A DNA stretch of 64,000 nt from Nemophila menziesii (taxonomy: Eukaryota > Streptophyta > Magnoliopsida > Boraginales > Hydrophyllaceae). Position 1 is the stretch's first letter. The number at the start of each line of letters is the position of its first letter. The DNA is taken from contig JARWIR010000061.1 in assembly GCA_029959085.1 (NCBI GenBank), positions 2,914,001 to 2,978,000 on the forward strand, written 5' to 3'. Positions 12,137 through 25,157 of this stretch are shown here, in pieces. Under the pieces are notes generated by a model. That model was not told the origin of the DNA. It did no database searches and saw only the letters and a list, made by a program, of their open reading frames with translations. The translations under genes and the position numbers were made by a program.

Positions 12137-12470
12137 ATCATCAAATCAAACTTTTCATTAAAACACCAATTTCATAGTCATTACAAATTTTTTAAGGCAT
12201 ATACAAGCATAAGGCCCAACATGGGTAACTTATACCTTGCAAGCCCACTACCTTAAATAAACCATTACAAAAATTTTAAAATAAAAAAACATACTTCGGC
12301 CCACTCTAGTCGGCTACTCCTATCAAACTATTACAAAAATAAGGCTACTACTATAATAACAAGTGAAATACATATCAAGATAATAACACTAAATTCTCAA
12401 CAATTCTACTAACTGCATTTTTCTTCAATCTTCATTCTTTAATCTTCATTTTAGTCATATCACAAATTAA
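12130..12470 (-). mobile_element. 5'-truncated LINE 3'-end fragment
   Basis: Read on the minus strand this matches the 3' end of the large LINE at 24,940-25,260. Shared landmarks are the terminal TTTGATTTGATGAT, the AGCCCA/GGCCCA box followed by CCTTGCAAGCCCACTA on the plus strand, and ATTCTTTAATCTTCATTT further in. Only the last 340 bases or so remain, as is typical of incomplete target-primed reverse transcription. Confidence 0.75.
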
Positions 12471-13291
12471 AAATGTTAAAAATTATTTAAAACTATATAA
12501 AATGAAATAAAATAAAAATTACGTATGAGATCAAAATGTTCAGAATGTTTATTCTATTAAATCCTAATAGAGCATTATATAAATATCTAGAAATTATATG
12601 TTTTTCGAAAATACAATTACAACAAAAATAAATTATGTATCATCAATTCAGAGCTATATCTATGAGTTTTTTGACAACTATTCCGTTGATAAATCGACGT
12701 TAAGGCTCTTTAGAGATGAAAGTGTACCGAACTTAAGTTGCAACTCCACTTCACTTAAAGAAGGATCTCGCTTTGAGAAATCTTCTGCCTCTATCGATTA
12801 AGCAAGATTTAGCAAAAATATATTGTACTTAAAGGTCCAGAGGGGAACTCCTAGTAAAGTCCCTAACTTGTTCAGAATATATATACTTATAATTCATTAA
12901 AATAAATATAATCATAATATTTTAGATCATTTAAAAGATCTAGTTCATAACAGTGGAATGCTTACAATGTAAAAGATTACCTCTTTTGATTGAACTTGTT
13001 AAATTTGAATAGTTTCAAGAATGAAGTTAAATTTTGAATCACACGATAAGTTTCATGCTGTTGGAGAAAGACAATCTAAATTCAATGAGTAATGATATAT
13101 ATAACCCAAAATCACATCATTGAAATAACACCTAGGGTGTATTCGTTCGCCTATAAATTGTTAATTTATTTTCTTGATCTAATTAACAATTTATAACCAA
13201 CCAATTCATGCCACTTGGATCGTATAATTTTGGGTGGTTATATCATTACTCAAATTCCATAGGGGCTGCTGGAAAGTATAAAACAGAAAAA
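12471..13291. other. Inter-copy spacer, no recognised gene
   Basis: A 67-codon open frame at 12,598-12,801 (plus) matches no family I know and has no repeat elsewhere in the window. Short ATTAACAATTTATA repeats lie near 13,157-13,195. The boundary of duplication copy 2 falls near 13,292. Confidence 0.4.
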
Positions 13292-13707
13292 AAAAAGGTT
13301 AAAGAAAAAACTATTCAGCCGCCTCTCTGTTGCATGTACACACCCACTCTATGTGTTTTAGGCGACTACTCATGGCTTACAATTCTCAACGCCCACAGCA
13401 AATTTAGAGCTCCTAAAATCTTTGGTATAATAATCAACCCATAGCACACACTTTTGGATCATAGATAAAGTAAAATCGAGATGTATTAGTTGGGGATACA
13501 TCCGATTTGTTATTTTATTTTTTCAATTTGCCTCCAAGAAAATAAGAAAATATATTAATTTAGTTTTAAAATTCAAGTTATTGTAGATCAAATTCTAATT
13601 AGATCTCAGTTTATTTTTATCTTTCTAACACGTACACTTTTTCAAAATGTAAATATTCATTCGTCAATACCAAAATTCTGCCATTTTTTCATTAACATAA
13701 GCTAAAA

Positions 13708-14800
13708 ATGGGTCCTCAGGAACAAATATGGACCGCAGCTGAAGAATATGCCCTAAAAGTTGGTACAGCAAAGCATGGTTTAGGAAAATGGAGTACTATT
13801 CTCAAAGATCTAGAGTTTAGTGTCGTTTTAGTATCCCGTTCAAATGTGGGTCTTAAAGTATATATGTCATTATACATTATAAATTCTCTTTCATAGTTCT
13901 AATAGGTTTTCTTTATACTTTACAGGATAAATGGAGAAACATCAATGTTATGGCTTCTGGTTTAGGTTCTTGTTAGAGAGGTAAAAACGCAATTAAAAGT
14001 CCTATGGAGTTCATAATGAAATTGAAGCCATTAGCATTTCTCCAACAATAGAATATCCTAAGCCACTAATAATTTCTTCACATAAGAAGCCAATACCAAG
14101 GTCAGATAATTGAATTTTTTTTCCCGCAATTTTAGATCTAAAAAATTGAGTCTTATGTTTTTGTGTTCAGATTGGATAATTTCATACTCGAAACCTTATG
14201 CAATTTGAAAGAACTTCGTGGTGCTACTTGAGCTTCTATTGCACACTACATTGAGGTAATTTTTATTTATTTTTAATTTTTTTTACAGTTTTACGATTTT
14301 TGTTTACTTGTTATGTGAATAAAGTTGATTTGTGTTTGTGCAGGAGCGTTATATAACACCTCCAGATATTGAAAGGATCTTAGTAGCAAACTTGAAGGTT
14401 CTTTCTGACACTGGAATACTACAAAAGGTCCCTTTAGGTTATACACGCATATAAATTTACTTATATATATTAATTAGTTTATTTGATTTGACAGGTGAAC
14501 CATCTATATTTGTTAACCCGAACATCAGTATTAATGGGATCCTATCAAGGAAGAGATGATAAAAACAAGATAAAACTTCTTATTAAAAAGGAGATTGATG
14601 TTGAATTAGAGAAGATAAGGGGTATGAATGCAAATGAAGCAACTATAGTAGCTGCACAAACCGTTGCAGAAGCTGAAGTGGCAATTGCTGAAACTGAACA
14701 AGCTGCTAAAGAAGCTAAAGAAGCTGAAGGTAAGGCTGAAGCTGCTAATTGTTTTGTTCAAGCTACTATGAAGGCCTTTCAATTTAAAGGCGTTGCTTAA
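13708..14800 (+). pseudogene. Telomere repeat-binding factor (TRB) pseudogene, copy 2
   Basis: Equivalent of the gene at 416-1515. Exon equivalents: 13,708-13,857, 13,926-14,100, 14,171-14,255, 14,344-14,427 and 14,495-14,800. Three disabling changes can be seen. A TAG lies in exon 2 (about 13,974), where copy 1 has CAG. A one-base deletion follows near 14,014, and exon 2 is one base shorter than in copy 1. A TGA lies in exon 3 (about 14,229), where copy 1 has CTA. The splice-site dinucleotides are all kept. Unlike copy 1, the telobox here still reads LKDKWRNI, so the Asp-to-His change in copy 1 is derived. Both copies share VGLK in place of the usual VDLK. The last exon alone is still open for 102 codons. 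Confidence 0.9.
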
Positions 14801-15129
14801 TCCATGGTAAAATTTACTTTTGCAGATCCTTGAATATATGTATGTATGTATATACAGGGAATTGGAAATGATGTTGGTGCATCTATACTTATTATCATAC
14901 TTATGTAAAAGAGAGGATTTAGGATTGTTAATATTTGGTGGTTATGTTACTTGTGAATGTTATGTTATGCTGTGTTGTTTTGGATGTTGAGCTTGAAGTA
15001 TGTTATTTTACCTTAAATTTTAATCAGGATTTGACTTTGATAATGTGTTTTTAAATATATCTGTGTTTTATAATAATTATTTATACATCACAATCGAATA
15101 CATGGTTTTTAAACTCTTAAAAACAACAC

Positions 15130-15900
15130 TTTTTACCTATCGATGATAGCTAAACTTTCAAAAAAATTATTCTTATGCTTAAAGTATAAAAGTGTTCAAG
15201 AGTTCCTCTCAGATTAATGGTAGCTATGTTTGTGATACTGAAGCTCCTCCTTCAATGGTTAATACCCCAAGCATCTGAAGCTCGTACATAACATACCTAC
15301 TATACTTGCACCAAATTATACTAAAAAACCTCATTAAAAAAGCCTTAACATGAATACCAAAATATGACAGCATTTCCACTCTCTATGCCTATAACATAAC
15401 AACTTTGTCCCCCGTATGTAAATTAAGCACCTCTAAATATTGTAGATTATCTTTCTTCTATTACTCCCAATGTTGTATTTGAAATTGACTTTATTCCACA
15501 GTTTAAGCCTAACATCATCTTTGATCTTCTTATAATCTTATCTTGAAATATATTGTAATACTGAAAAGTTCTCTTATTAATTGAATCCCATACATTATAT
15601 AAGTAACTCATAACCACCAAAATATCTCAAAAGAATTTGCATTTAAATTTATTTATGATCCACTAAAGCATATCATCCAATGTGTTGTTCACAAGCATAC
15701 AATCATTAAGATCACAACACTCCTTCAATTGATTTTGTAAAATAATTTTGAAAAAATAAATTATTTGTGGTTTCAATATCCGCTTCACAGTGATAACACA
15801 TATCATTCAGCTTGACTCCCCACATTAATAACCTATATGTTGTGTTCAGCCTATTTTTCTACACTAACCAACAACAAAATTAGTATTTAGGACGCGACGA
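15130..15900 (-). pseudogene. LINE zf-RVT remnant, copy 2
   Basis: Duplicate of 1,880-2,640 with further decay. In copy 2 the coding match around the cysteines is weaker, but the nucleotide alignment is continuous. Confidence 0.55.
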
Positions 15901-18781
15901 TCAGTTCTCTCTTGATATTCTAATCATAAAGTCTTCTTCACATAGTAATCATTGTTTGACACTTAAATTGTAAGCAGGTATGGCGAGGCAAATCATAATT
16001 GTATGTTACATATATATGGATATCGAAGATGTCCTAACATTTGTAAAAGTAAACATGAGGACATATATATAAGGGACCTATAGGAATATCTTTTAATATA
16101 TATTCTACTATTAAAACTATTATGCATCATGTACTTTAACCCTTGAGTATATATGGATATAATGACGAGTTCAATTACATATACATTGAAATACCATGTA
16201 TTCATATCAATCGCGACCCTATATCTTGTATATGCAATTAATTATTTATGACATGCATATGCAAGATAACATCAATAAGATATCAACATCTAGTTATAGT
16301 TATGTTAATTATCGTAAGCTTGCATAGGTGGGGTATTATATTCACATTAAATAAAAATCATATAGATAAGTCGCAAAGATTGACCAGATAATCCTAAATA
16401 ACACAAATGTAGTTTACTAGGTTGTAGACATGAAAGGATATTTTAGCCATGTTATCCTAGAAATATTCCATTAATGGCACTCGTTTACTAACTTCTAAAT
16501 ACGTTGAACATGTTTGTGATCATATAAGACGGAATTCCAAGTGTAAACCAGTGTTATGTCCTAAATTAAGAATGGAAGATTTATAGTAAGTAAACATTTT
16601 TTATGGTATATAGAATTTATGAATATTCTAGTAAAATTAACACTTTCCTAAGTTTATGTTAATACCTAATTTTTATCTCATATTCTTTATAAACTGCCTT
16701 ACATTTTAATATATTGCAATAACACGAAAATAACATCATAAATAAACCTAATGTGTTATTGATAATAGGGAAAACACAATATTACTTGGATATATCATGT
16801 GTTCATGAAACTATTTATTGTACATATTCGAATATTGAACTCAAACAAAATAACTTTATGTCTATTTTACAATTATAAAATCAAATGAAAATTATATTAG
16901 ACATTTTTTCAATTTTTCGCTTGTCATGACTATTATAACGATTTTAACTAAATCGATGTATACTATACAAGCACTCTGTCTCAATATTACAGAAATATTA
17001 TTTGTATCTTAGAAATACATTATTGATAGACTAATATATTTGTTGCAAATTCTGGTATTAATTTACGGAACACTCAACCTTAAATTTAGAATTCCATAAT
17101 ATTCAATATTATTATAGATAAATGATAAACATTGATATAAAGTTATTGTATATGCTAACTATCATGACATATATTATCGATCAATTAGCATTAGATAAGA
17201 ACTATCAAAAGGTTTATGAGCATTAAAAGTTGAGATACTAATTTTATATGAGGTATATTATTCGATATTCAGTATTAAACAAAATATACTCAACCTAAAC
17301 ATAATAATCAATTAGTTTATTTTTAACATAAATTAGACTAACATAATCAAACATATTATATATTATCTAATTAATAGTTACTCTCTGTAAACAAGAAAAA
17401 ATCAATTCCAATAAAAATAAATATGTGGTAAAAATTTATCATTCTCTTTGTATTGGTTTAGTGTTTAATGAATAACCCACGAGAAGATACAATAAATTAT
17501 ATATTTTTATATATTGAATTTGTTGTGGTGTCAATGTCAAAGCATCTAGTTGTAACATGTTTTTTTTCTTGGATATCTCCTTTGTTGCACACTTTTAAAG
17601 ATAATTATTTTTAGTATTTATTATTCACTTTTTACTTATCACTAGTGGTAGTTTTCCTAAATAAGTCACACCTTAACTCATCCTGCATAATCTATACATA
17701 TTTGCCTAAAAAGTGATATTTTGGTCTATATTGATACAACCCTTTCAGTGAACAGACTAATATGAATCATCATGCACATTTTTTCTTGCAAATGCATAAA
17801 ATTTAGACCTACATGTGAATAATCAAAGTAAACTAAATATGTAAGCTAAAATATTCTACTTGGAGTTTATCCTATTTTAATCGATTATCCTAATCATAAA
17901 TATCAAATGTGCAAAGATTTATATCACTATAGATATTATGTATTCTTTAGATCATTAAATATTGACTATATGTATGTAGAGATTTTAAACTTTCATATTT
18001 AGTCACTATTTTAGAAATATATTTAGTTATTTACTAATATAAGAAGTATTTTCCTCTCTAATTATATGTGAGAAAATAATATATAATAATATTCTAAAAT
18101 CTAAAGGACGATATAAATTTATTTATATGTTAATATAGTTCCATAAACTATTGAATAATATTTCATGAAGGTTTAGGTTATCCAATATTTATTTTAGAAT
18201 ATAATAAAATAGTAAAATTGACGAGATCCAATCAAATAATAATAGAACATATTGTGCATGCATATAAAGAAACCCTATTAAATTGCATAAATTAGCTAAA
18301 AAAATATTTTAAATCCTTTATAATTGTCTACAAGGAAAATTATTTATCTTTGCTTTTGAATAATCATAACTATATATATTTTAAATTAACCAAATAACTT
18401 TTGTATGATATTTTAATATTTTTAATCACTATATTTGTTTATAATTTTATTATATATTTTTATACGACCTATATTATAAAACATATATAATAAAAATAAT
18501 ACAACAAACTTAAAACTCGAATCCTCGGCCAATCAAAACTACATAATGTATTGTTTTTATTATTATAGTAAGCATATTTTTTGTTGCTCCAAGGACTCAT
18601 CATTTTATTTTATTGTACTTTGGTTCATATATAAATAGTTTTATTCATAAACCCTAATGTTTTTGCATATTTTCACCATCTTGCTATATTTCTCTTCTTC
18701 ACTTTTTCTCTTCAACTAAATTGCCGCTTTCAACTTCAAATATAATTTTTCCCTATTTATTTAAAAGAATTTTATTATATT

Positions 18782-18827
<46 letters not shown>

Positions 18828-19865
18828 TCTGATAACCATTTGTTTAATTTAAATAAGAATGTTTATTTTTTAATATATACTGTATAAACTTTTCTAAATA
18901 AATTTATATTTTTATATTTTAATCATTTTGTAATAATTGTATATATAATACATATTTATAATTTTTTCTAAATATTTTTATTATAATAAACTCATTGATC
19001 TTTTAATGTATACTCCAAATAAGTGCAATATATTTAGTTTCAATTTTTATTCTTCTGTATGAGTCTTGCTCATCTCTATTATGTGCATTTTATTTATATA
19101 TATATATATATATATATACATACATCTTGCAGAGATAGTTGTAATACTTCCTTTAGATGAACAAGAAGAACCTTCTCGCTAGTTGCTCATGGCATTTCAA
19201 ATAGATAAATTTCAATAACACTTTATAATTTATTTATTAATTTATGACATGAAACTAGGGGTGAGGTGTATATATTAGAAACATGTCATATGATTGTGTT
19301 TATATTTTTTTCTCCATTTCATGTAAATGTATATTTGACAATTTTCCATTTATACCAAATTTTATAAGGTACATATATTAATAATCATATTGTCCATGGG
19401 ATAATATTTATGTATCATATGGATTCTTGTATTTTAAATTTGACCAGGTCTACAATACCAAATAAAGGTTTAAATCACAGTGAATAGAAACATTACATAG
19501 TTCTTCAAATAAAAAATACCATATACATTATATAAATGAAAAATACTATATTTATTATAGATGAAAATAGAATAAAAATTATTTTTGTTTTACAACCAAA
19601 TGGATATTATGTTTGAAACAAACTTTTAAATATAATAAAACTTTTCAAGAATCATTGTTTGATCTGAAACATCCTAATAAAAATAGATTATTTAAATATT
19701 GATCTCAATGGAACCTTTGTTTTATATTTCGATGTAGCACCTCAACCAATTTGTAGGCGTGGTGGTAGAAATGTTAGATGTGGACGGGGTAGCTAACTTT
19801 AGGGTTTTGTGGTTTTTTAGATTAACGTAACGACGATGGTATCCAACAAGTGGTCGGTAAGGGTC
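15901..19865. other. AT-rich spacer, copy 2; no gene recognised
   Basis: Counterpart of 2,650-6,600. It contains (TA)n tracts at about 18,786-18,822 and 19,093-19,126, which differ in length from copy 1. No coding sequence can be supported. Confidence 0.45.
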
Positions 19866-21840
19866 CTACAACCTCACGCGGATGTAGGACATATAAGAGT
19901 GGGAAAAAAACAAATTATTGGCTAAGTAGAAGTTAGGGGAAACTCCAAACAAGGTGTAAACAAGAAGAGAAAGGTACCACATATAGCATATGAGCAAAGC
20001 ACGAATGTAAAGGGACCAATGTAATGAATATTTTTGAGATATATTTGAACTTAATCTAATACTAATTTGATTATCTTTTTTGTTTTGGTTTGAAACCCAT
20101 CCTACCATATTGAATGAATATGTTTTGATATATTTTCTGATCCAAACCTGTTGTTGACCAAAGCAGGCTGATTATTGGATACAAGGGTATAAAGTGCCTT
20201 TTTAATTCTATTTGAGATGACCGTAGAGATAGTTTTGTATGAAACATTAACTCATGAGATAGGCCTGAATTGTCTCACAATTGGTGGAGCTTGAACTTTC
20301 ATAATCAACATAATATTGGTAGCATTTATTTATTTCAGGAGTATATTACTTTCCAATGTATCCTTGATTTCTTTACAAAATTCTTCACCTAGTATATCCC
20401 AACATTGCTTATGAAATCAAGATGTTATTCCATCAGGTCAAGGACACTTTCTTTTATCTATGGAAAATAGCGCATTCTTTATCTCTTTGGTACTATCAAG
20501 TTGGTTCAGTGCATTAATATGTTCCTCACTCAGTGTATTATTCAGTAGCTTGCTTAAGGTGCTTATTGAACATACCTCTTGATTTATATCTTCAGTTCCT
20601 ATAAGATCAATATAAAATTTGAGAAATTCATCCTTGATTTGATCTGTTGTTTATAGAATGTTCCCCTCGTCATCCACAGAGTATTAACCTTATTACTCAC
20701 TTGTCTAGCTGTGATCACCTTATAGTAATATGCAGAAGAATAGTCACTTTCCCTAACCCATGTTGATCTTACTTTTGTTTCACAACTTCCTGTTTCTTCG
20801 AACTCTTTCAATACTAGCTTCTCCTCAGGAATAATAAGCTCATTAGGTGTACAAGATATGATTCTAGTGTGCAACCTCTCAAGATTACTCCTTAGATCAG
20901 ATACATATTGAGAACCCCTTACAGAATATTTATTATTGAATAATTCCAGAGCCTTCTTAAATACTCTTTTCCTATCACATAGTCTTTACATACTGGATCC
21001 CACAGTCTCAGTCTGCCAAGATTTTCTAAACATATCTTAAAAATTACTCATATTTTGTCCATATATTAAACGATTTGTAGGAACAAGGTCTCCTTTTTTC
21101 TTGATCTCCAATTGTAACCTGTATAGCACAATGATCAGAAGTTAAAGGTTCAACACACAAATCATTTGAATGTAGTTGATCAAACCAATTCACATAAATC
21201 GATAACTTGTCTATTATACTATCCCTAAGAAGAGGTAAACCTCTTTTCTTTCATGTGTAGAAATTACAATACATTTGATGCTTAAATAACCCAGCTTGTT
21301 CCATACAATCTTTAAACTGTTCTGCATACTCATTTAGCTCATCACAATTCAGCCTATCCTCTATTTCCAAAATTTCATTATAGTCTCCAACACACGTTAA
21401 TATCTCATCCTTATATATATTTCTCCATCTAAGTATATCCCCCAAATCACTATTCTCATTTTCTCATCATTACTAGCATATAAAGATATTAGTTTAATTT
21501 TAGTTTTTCTTGTAAGATCCATTACTTCCATCAAAATTTCTTGAGAAGTATCTTCTATAACTTGGACTTGAACCTCATTTTATCCATATAATATCCATAA
21601 TCTACCATTTGGGTCCCTATGATAGTTAAGATCAATATCATAGCCCTTTTAGAACTTAGTCACAATCCTTTCCATATTATGGATTTGAACCACTGTTTCA
21701 ATAAAACACATGACTTGTACATTATATTTGAACATAAAGTTGTAGACATCTAGTTGTATTAGGGTCATTTTCATCCCCCTAACATTCCATGACTCGATGA
21801 TCATAAATATGGGATTTATTTTGTTCCACTCCTTAAGCAC
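19866..21840 (-). pseudogene. Decayed LINE ORF2, copy 2
   Basis: Same blocks as in copy 1: SWNVRG (about 21,790), the VGDYNEI motif (about 21,390) and the RT finger before 20,290. It is more broken than copy 1: the RT finger is no longer in a long frame, and extra stops split the endonuclease. The element is truncated at the same palm position, confirming that the truncation predates the duplication. Confidence 0.78.
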
Positions 21841-22029
21841 TCTTCATAATTTTCAAACATCTTCTTCAAGTGCTATAAAAAAGGTTGTTCAAGACTTCAA
21901 ATGAATTTATTTCTAAGATAGGTGATATATATATCTACACGTAGCCTCATCCCCCATCTTGACTCCTATTCACAAACTTCTATGACTACTCATTACCCTT
22001 AGGTATGTTTCATTTGTTTTTAACTTCTT

Positions 22030-22900
22030 TTAACTTTTCTTCTTCTTATATATGTTACTCTGTGTCTGTGTATCTTTCTTTTCCATAGGAACCCAAACCT
22101 TGACCTCCGTCTTACATACACTATGATCAAAGCTTTGACATCTAGGGAATTTGGTAGGCCTCCAATCATATTGAATTTCCACTTTATGAAGGTCCTCTTT
22201 TCCTATATCAATATCAACTTTGCTCTTTAACTTAGCATGAAGAACAACATCTAAATACAACCTGGCATAAACCAATCTACTTCTTGATTCAGTAATAGAA
22301 TATATTTCGTTTGGCCTACCCACTCCACTGGCTATGTACTCTAACCCATCTTCTGTCTAGACATTCATGGGCATATTTTTTTAGTTTCACAAATAAAGGA
22401 ACATTATATAAATCAAATTTACAAAATTGCATATCCTCACTCCACTCGTGCAAGAATAACAGTTTTCCTCCAATGTTCCATATTTGTTCTAGTTATTTAT
22501 TACGGTAGTTCTGATTCTCAAAATTAAACACACACATCTTACCCATACCTTTGCTCCTTCATCAAGTATATTTTCTTTATTAGACCATACCTTTTCACCT
22601 TCATCAAAAACGTTATATGGTAGTTTTATTATTGTTCTACCTAGATTGTTCACAAGATAATGATAATCGAGTTTCAAATTCGATTTTATATGTCCTTCAA
22701 AGAGATTTACCCATTGAGTTTTGTCCTTAGCACCTTGACTAACTTCAGCTTCAATTTGCTCTGTAGTTTTTTAAGGCTCACTAATAATCAGAAGGATTAG
22801 AGTACGAGTGATAATAATTGGAGTTGTAGGCATCTTTTTTTTCTCTTTGTTGAACATTTTTTATTCTGATTTGTTTTGGTGCATGTCGCACATGTTGGAA
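22030..22900 (-). pseudogene. Decayed LINE ORF1, copy 2
   Basis: Counterpart of 8,506-9,662. It keeps the zinc-knuckle-like stretch with PRCQSFDHSVC, retaining the His that copy 1 has lost but also lacking the first Cys. It also keeps the duplicated DEGEKVW segment. Confidence 0.7.
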
Positions 22901-24932
22901 TTTATTAGTAATTAAGTGTGTTTAAGTCCATTTAAAACAAGGTATTAATATAATTCCTTTTCTTGTTCTTATGGGAACAAGTGTAAAAGACACTTTTTGT
23001 GAAGAAAATGTCCCACATAGGTGCAAAGATAGAAAATGTATTAGAAAGAAGACCTATCGATTGTTTAATTATTATAGGGGGTTCTATTATAAATATCCTC
23101 TATTATGGCAATAGAAAGATTCTCAGTCTTAATATTTATGTCTTTTAGTATGTATTTTTAACTCTACACTCCTAATTTTGTGTTACCTACCATCTTATCA
23201 TGTCATTCATTGACATCTTATCATGTCATTAAATCTAGTTACATTCATAGAAAATGGTATATCATAACAAGACGGAAGCAATGATTGTGCCTCTAACCTA
23301 GTTACATTAATGGAAAATAATGATGAGGTATAATCTAATATAAGTCTTTCTTTATAGTTCAACAAGTATTTGATAATGATATTCAAGATGCGCTTGATTC
23401 TCTTTACAAAATATTTTTTGTGTTTCATTGAAACCAAAAAGGTTTATCAGAATGTTTGGAAGTGTAGTAAGAAAGGAACAATGAGATTTTAAAAGTTTTG
23501 GATAGCTCACAAAAATAGAACGACGATTTTGCTTTAAAAAAAAGGTTTTTATGAAGAAGATAAAAAGTATTCTAAACGAATTTGCACTTAAACCACTGAT
23601 TTAGAAACAAAAATATTGTGTTCGCGCCAAAATCTCTAATTTTGAAACATTTTAACCACGTATCAATGGGTTCTTATATAAATTTGCACTGAACACCTAA
23701 GTACATGGACAATCGGCTTAAAACTTAAAAGAAGAAAATCAACATTCTCTAGTTTATCTAAAACTCACAACATTTGTCAAATAATTCAAGAATGGTTGAA
23801 TGAAGGTAAGGCAAAAACTTAAACCCAAACCAAAGAAAGATGGAGAAAAAACCTGTTGAGAAGATACATTAGTTTTCTAAATTTCAATATCATATGCATA
23901 TTATAAACATACCCAGCCTACCGCTCCATGTTTGTTGGTTATCCCTTTTATTTTCAAACATCAACCAAAAGTGATTAGGTAATATCTCATCAATAGTGAT
24001 AATTCCTTGAATGTTCCAATTTTCTCTAACTACCTGATAAAAAATATTCATAAAAATATTTATGTTAGTGATAAATTGGTCAAGGAACACTAAAATATCG
24101 ATCTCATTTGCTTGAAACACCTTTAGTATCAATAGAGAGCTTCTCTAACTAGACAAGATTGAAACTATGAATGTTTGTTAGAGGTAAGGAATAGATGTTT
24201 ATAGAAGTAATAGAGATAATGTTAATATTTCTTATGACTTTGACTATATTATCAATTAAAAATATAACTTTAGTATATATTTATAAATAAGATGAAAGAA
24301 GTTGTTCAAGTTCATCTCTAATCCAATCTGAGCGGGGGCCGTATGACATTCATGATTCGTTAAAAAATTCTAGAACAATGTACTTTAATACCGCATAGTT
24401 AACATGATCTTTAGACATATATCATAGTTAATACTCTCAATTTTACTATCTAGGTAGATATGACTGTAATTATAGGTTAGAATAGCAAGACAACTATAAG
24501 AAAACTAACCGTGTGTTGAACCTCATGTACACTGTTAGGCTTCCGATAATAAAAATCTTTATAATATTTTTTTTGTTGTATACAATCTCCATATTAAAGA
24601 TACACTTCCAACACGTGAATTTTAAATTTCCAAATGGTTTACTTGATAAATATCCATGAGAGAAACATAGAGTTATAGCCTCAGCATTAATTGATCCTAC
24701 TTTTAATTAGAAGTTTCATCAATAAAATTGTTTATTTCCACAAACATTGCCTCATTAATTGATTTCCTAATATTTGTGAACATTTACATCATATCTGAAA
24801 CCTTTTGAATTGTAATTACCGCTAATCTTCTTGTAGTTATCAATTCTACCATAATTAAAATTAAACCTAGTCGTTCAGTTCAACCATCTTATGATACTTA
24901 TTTTTTATTTAGTTACCACATGCGTTTCTATT
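22901..24932. other. Non-coding flank of LINE remnant, copy 2
   Basis: Counterpart of 9,700-11,590. I recognise no gene. Short open frames at 23,207 and 23,890 (minus) have equivalents in copy 1 that are broken or differently framed, which argues against coding. Confidence 0.4.
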
Positions 24933-25157
24933 ATTTTTTTTATCATCAAATCAAACTTTTTCATTAAAAATCAACTTCAAGGTCATTACATGTGGTACTT
25001 ACAAGCATTAAGCCCAGCATGAGTTTTATACCTTGCAAGCCCACTAAAAACATTACAACCATAAAAACAAAATCGGCCCATTTCTAATGGACCTCTACTT
25101 TACTATTACAATCAATATAATAAAACCACTAAGATAAAAAGTACATTACACAAAAAG

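Larger units (their letters stand above)
13292..24932. repeat. Tandem segmental duplication, copy 2
   Basis: Second copy of the unit at 1-11,590, in the same orientation. Homology starts near the CAGCCGCCTCTCT motif (13,316; equivalent to 21 in the window) and stops abruptly at about 24,932, inside CGTTTCTATTA, where the poly-T tail of an antisense LINE begins. Confidence 0.93.
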
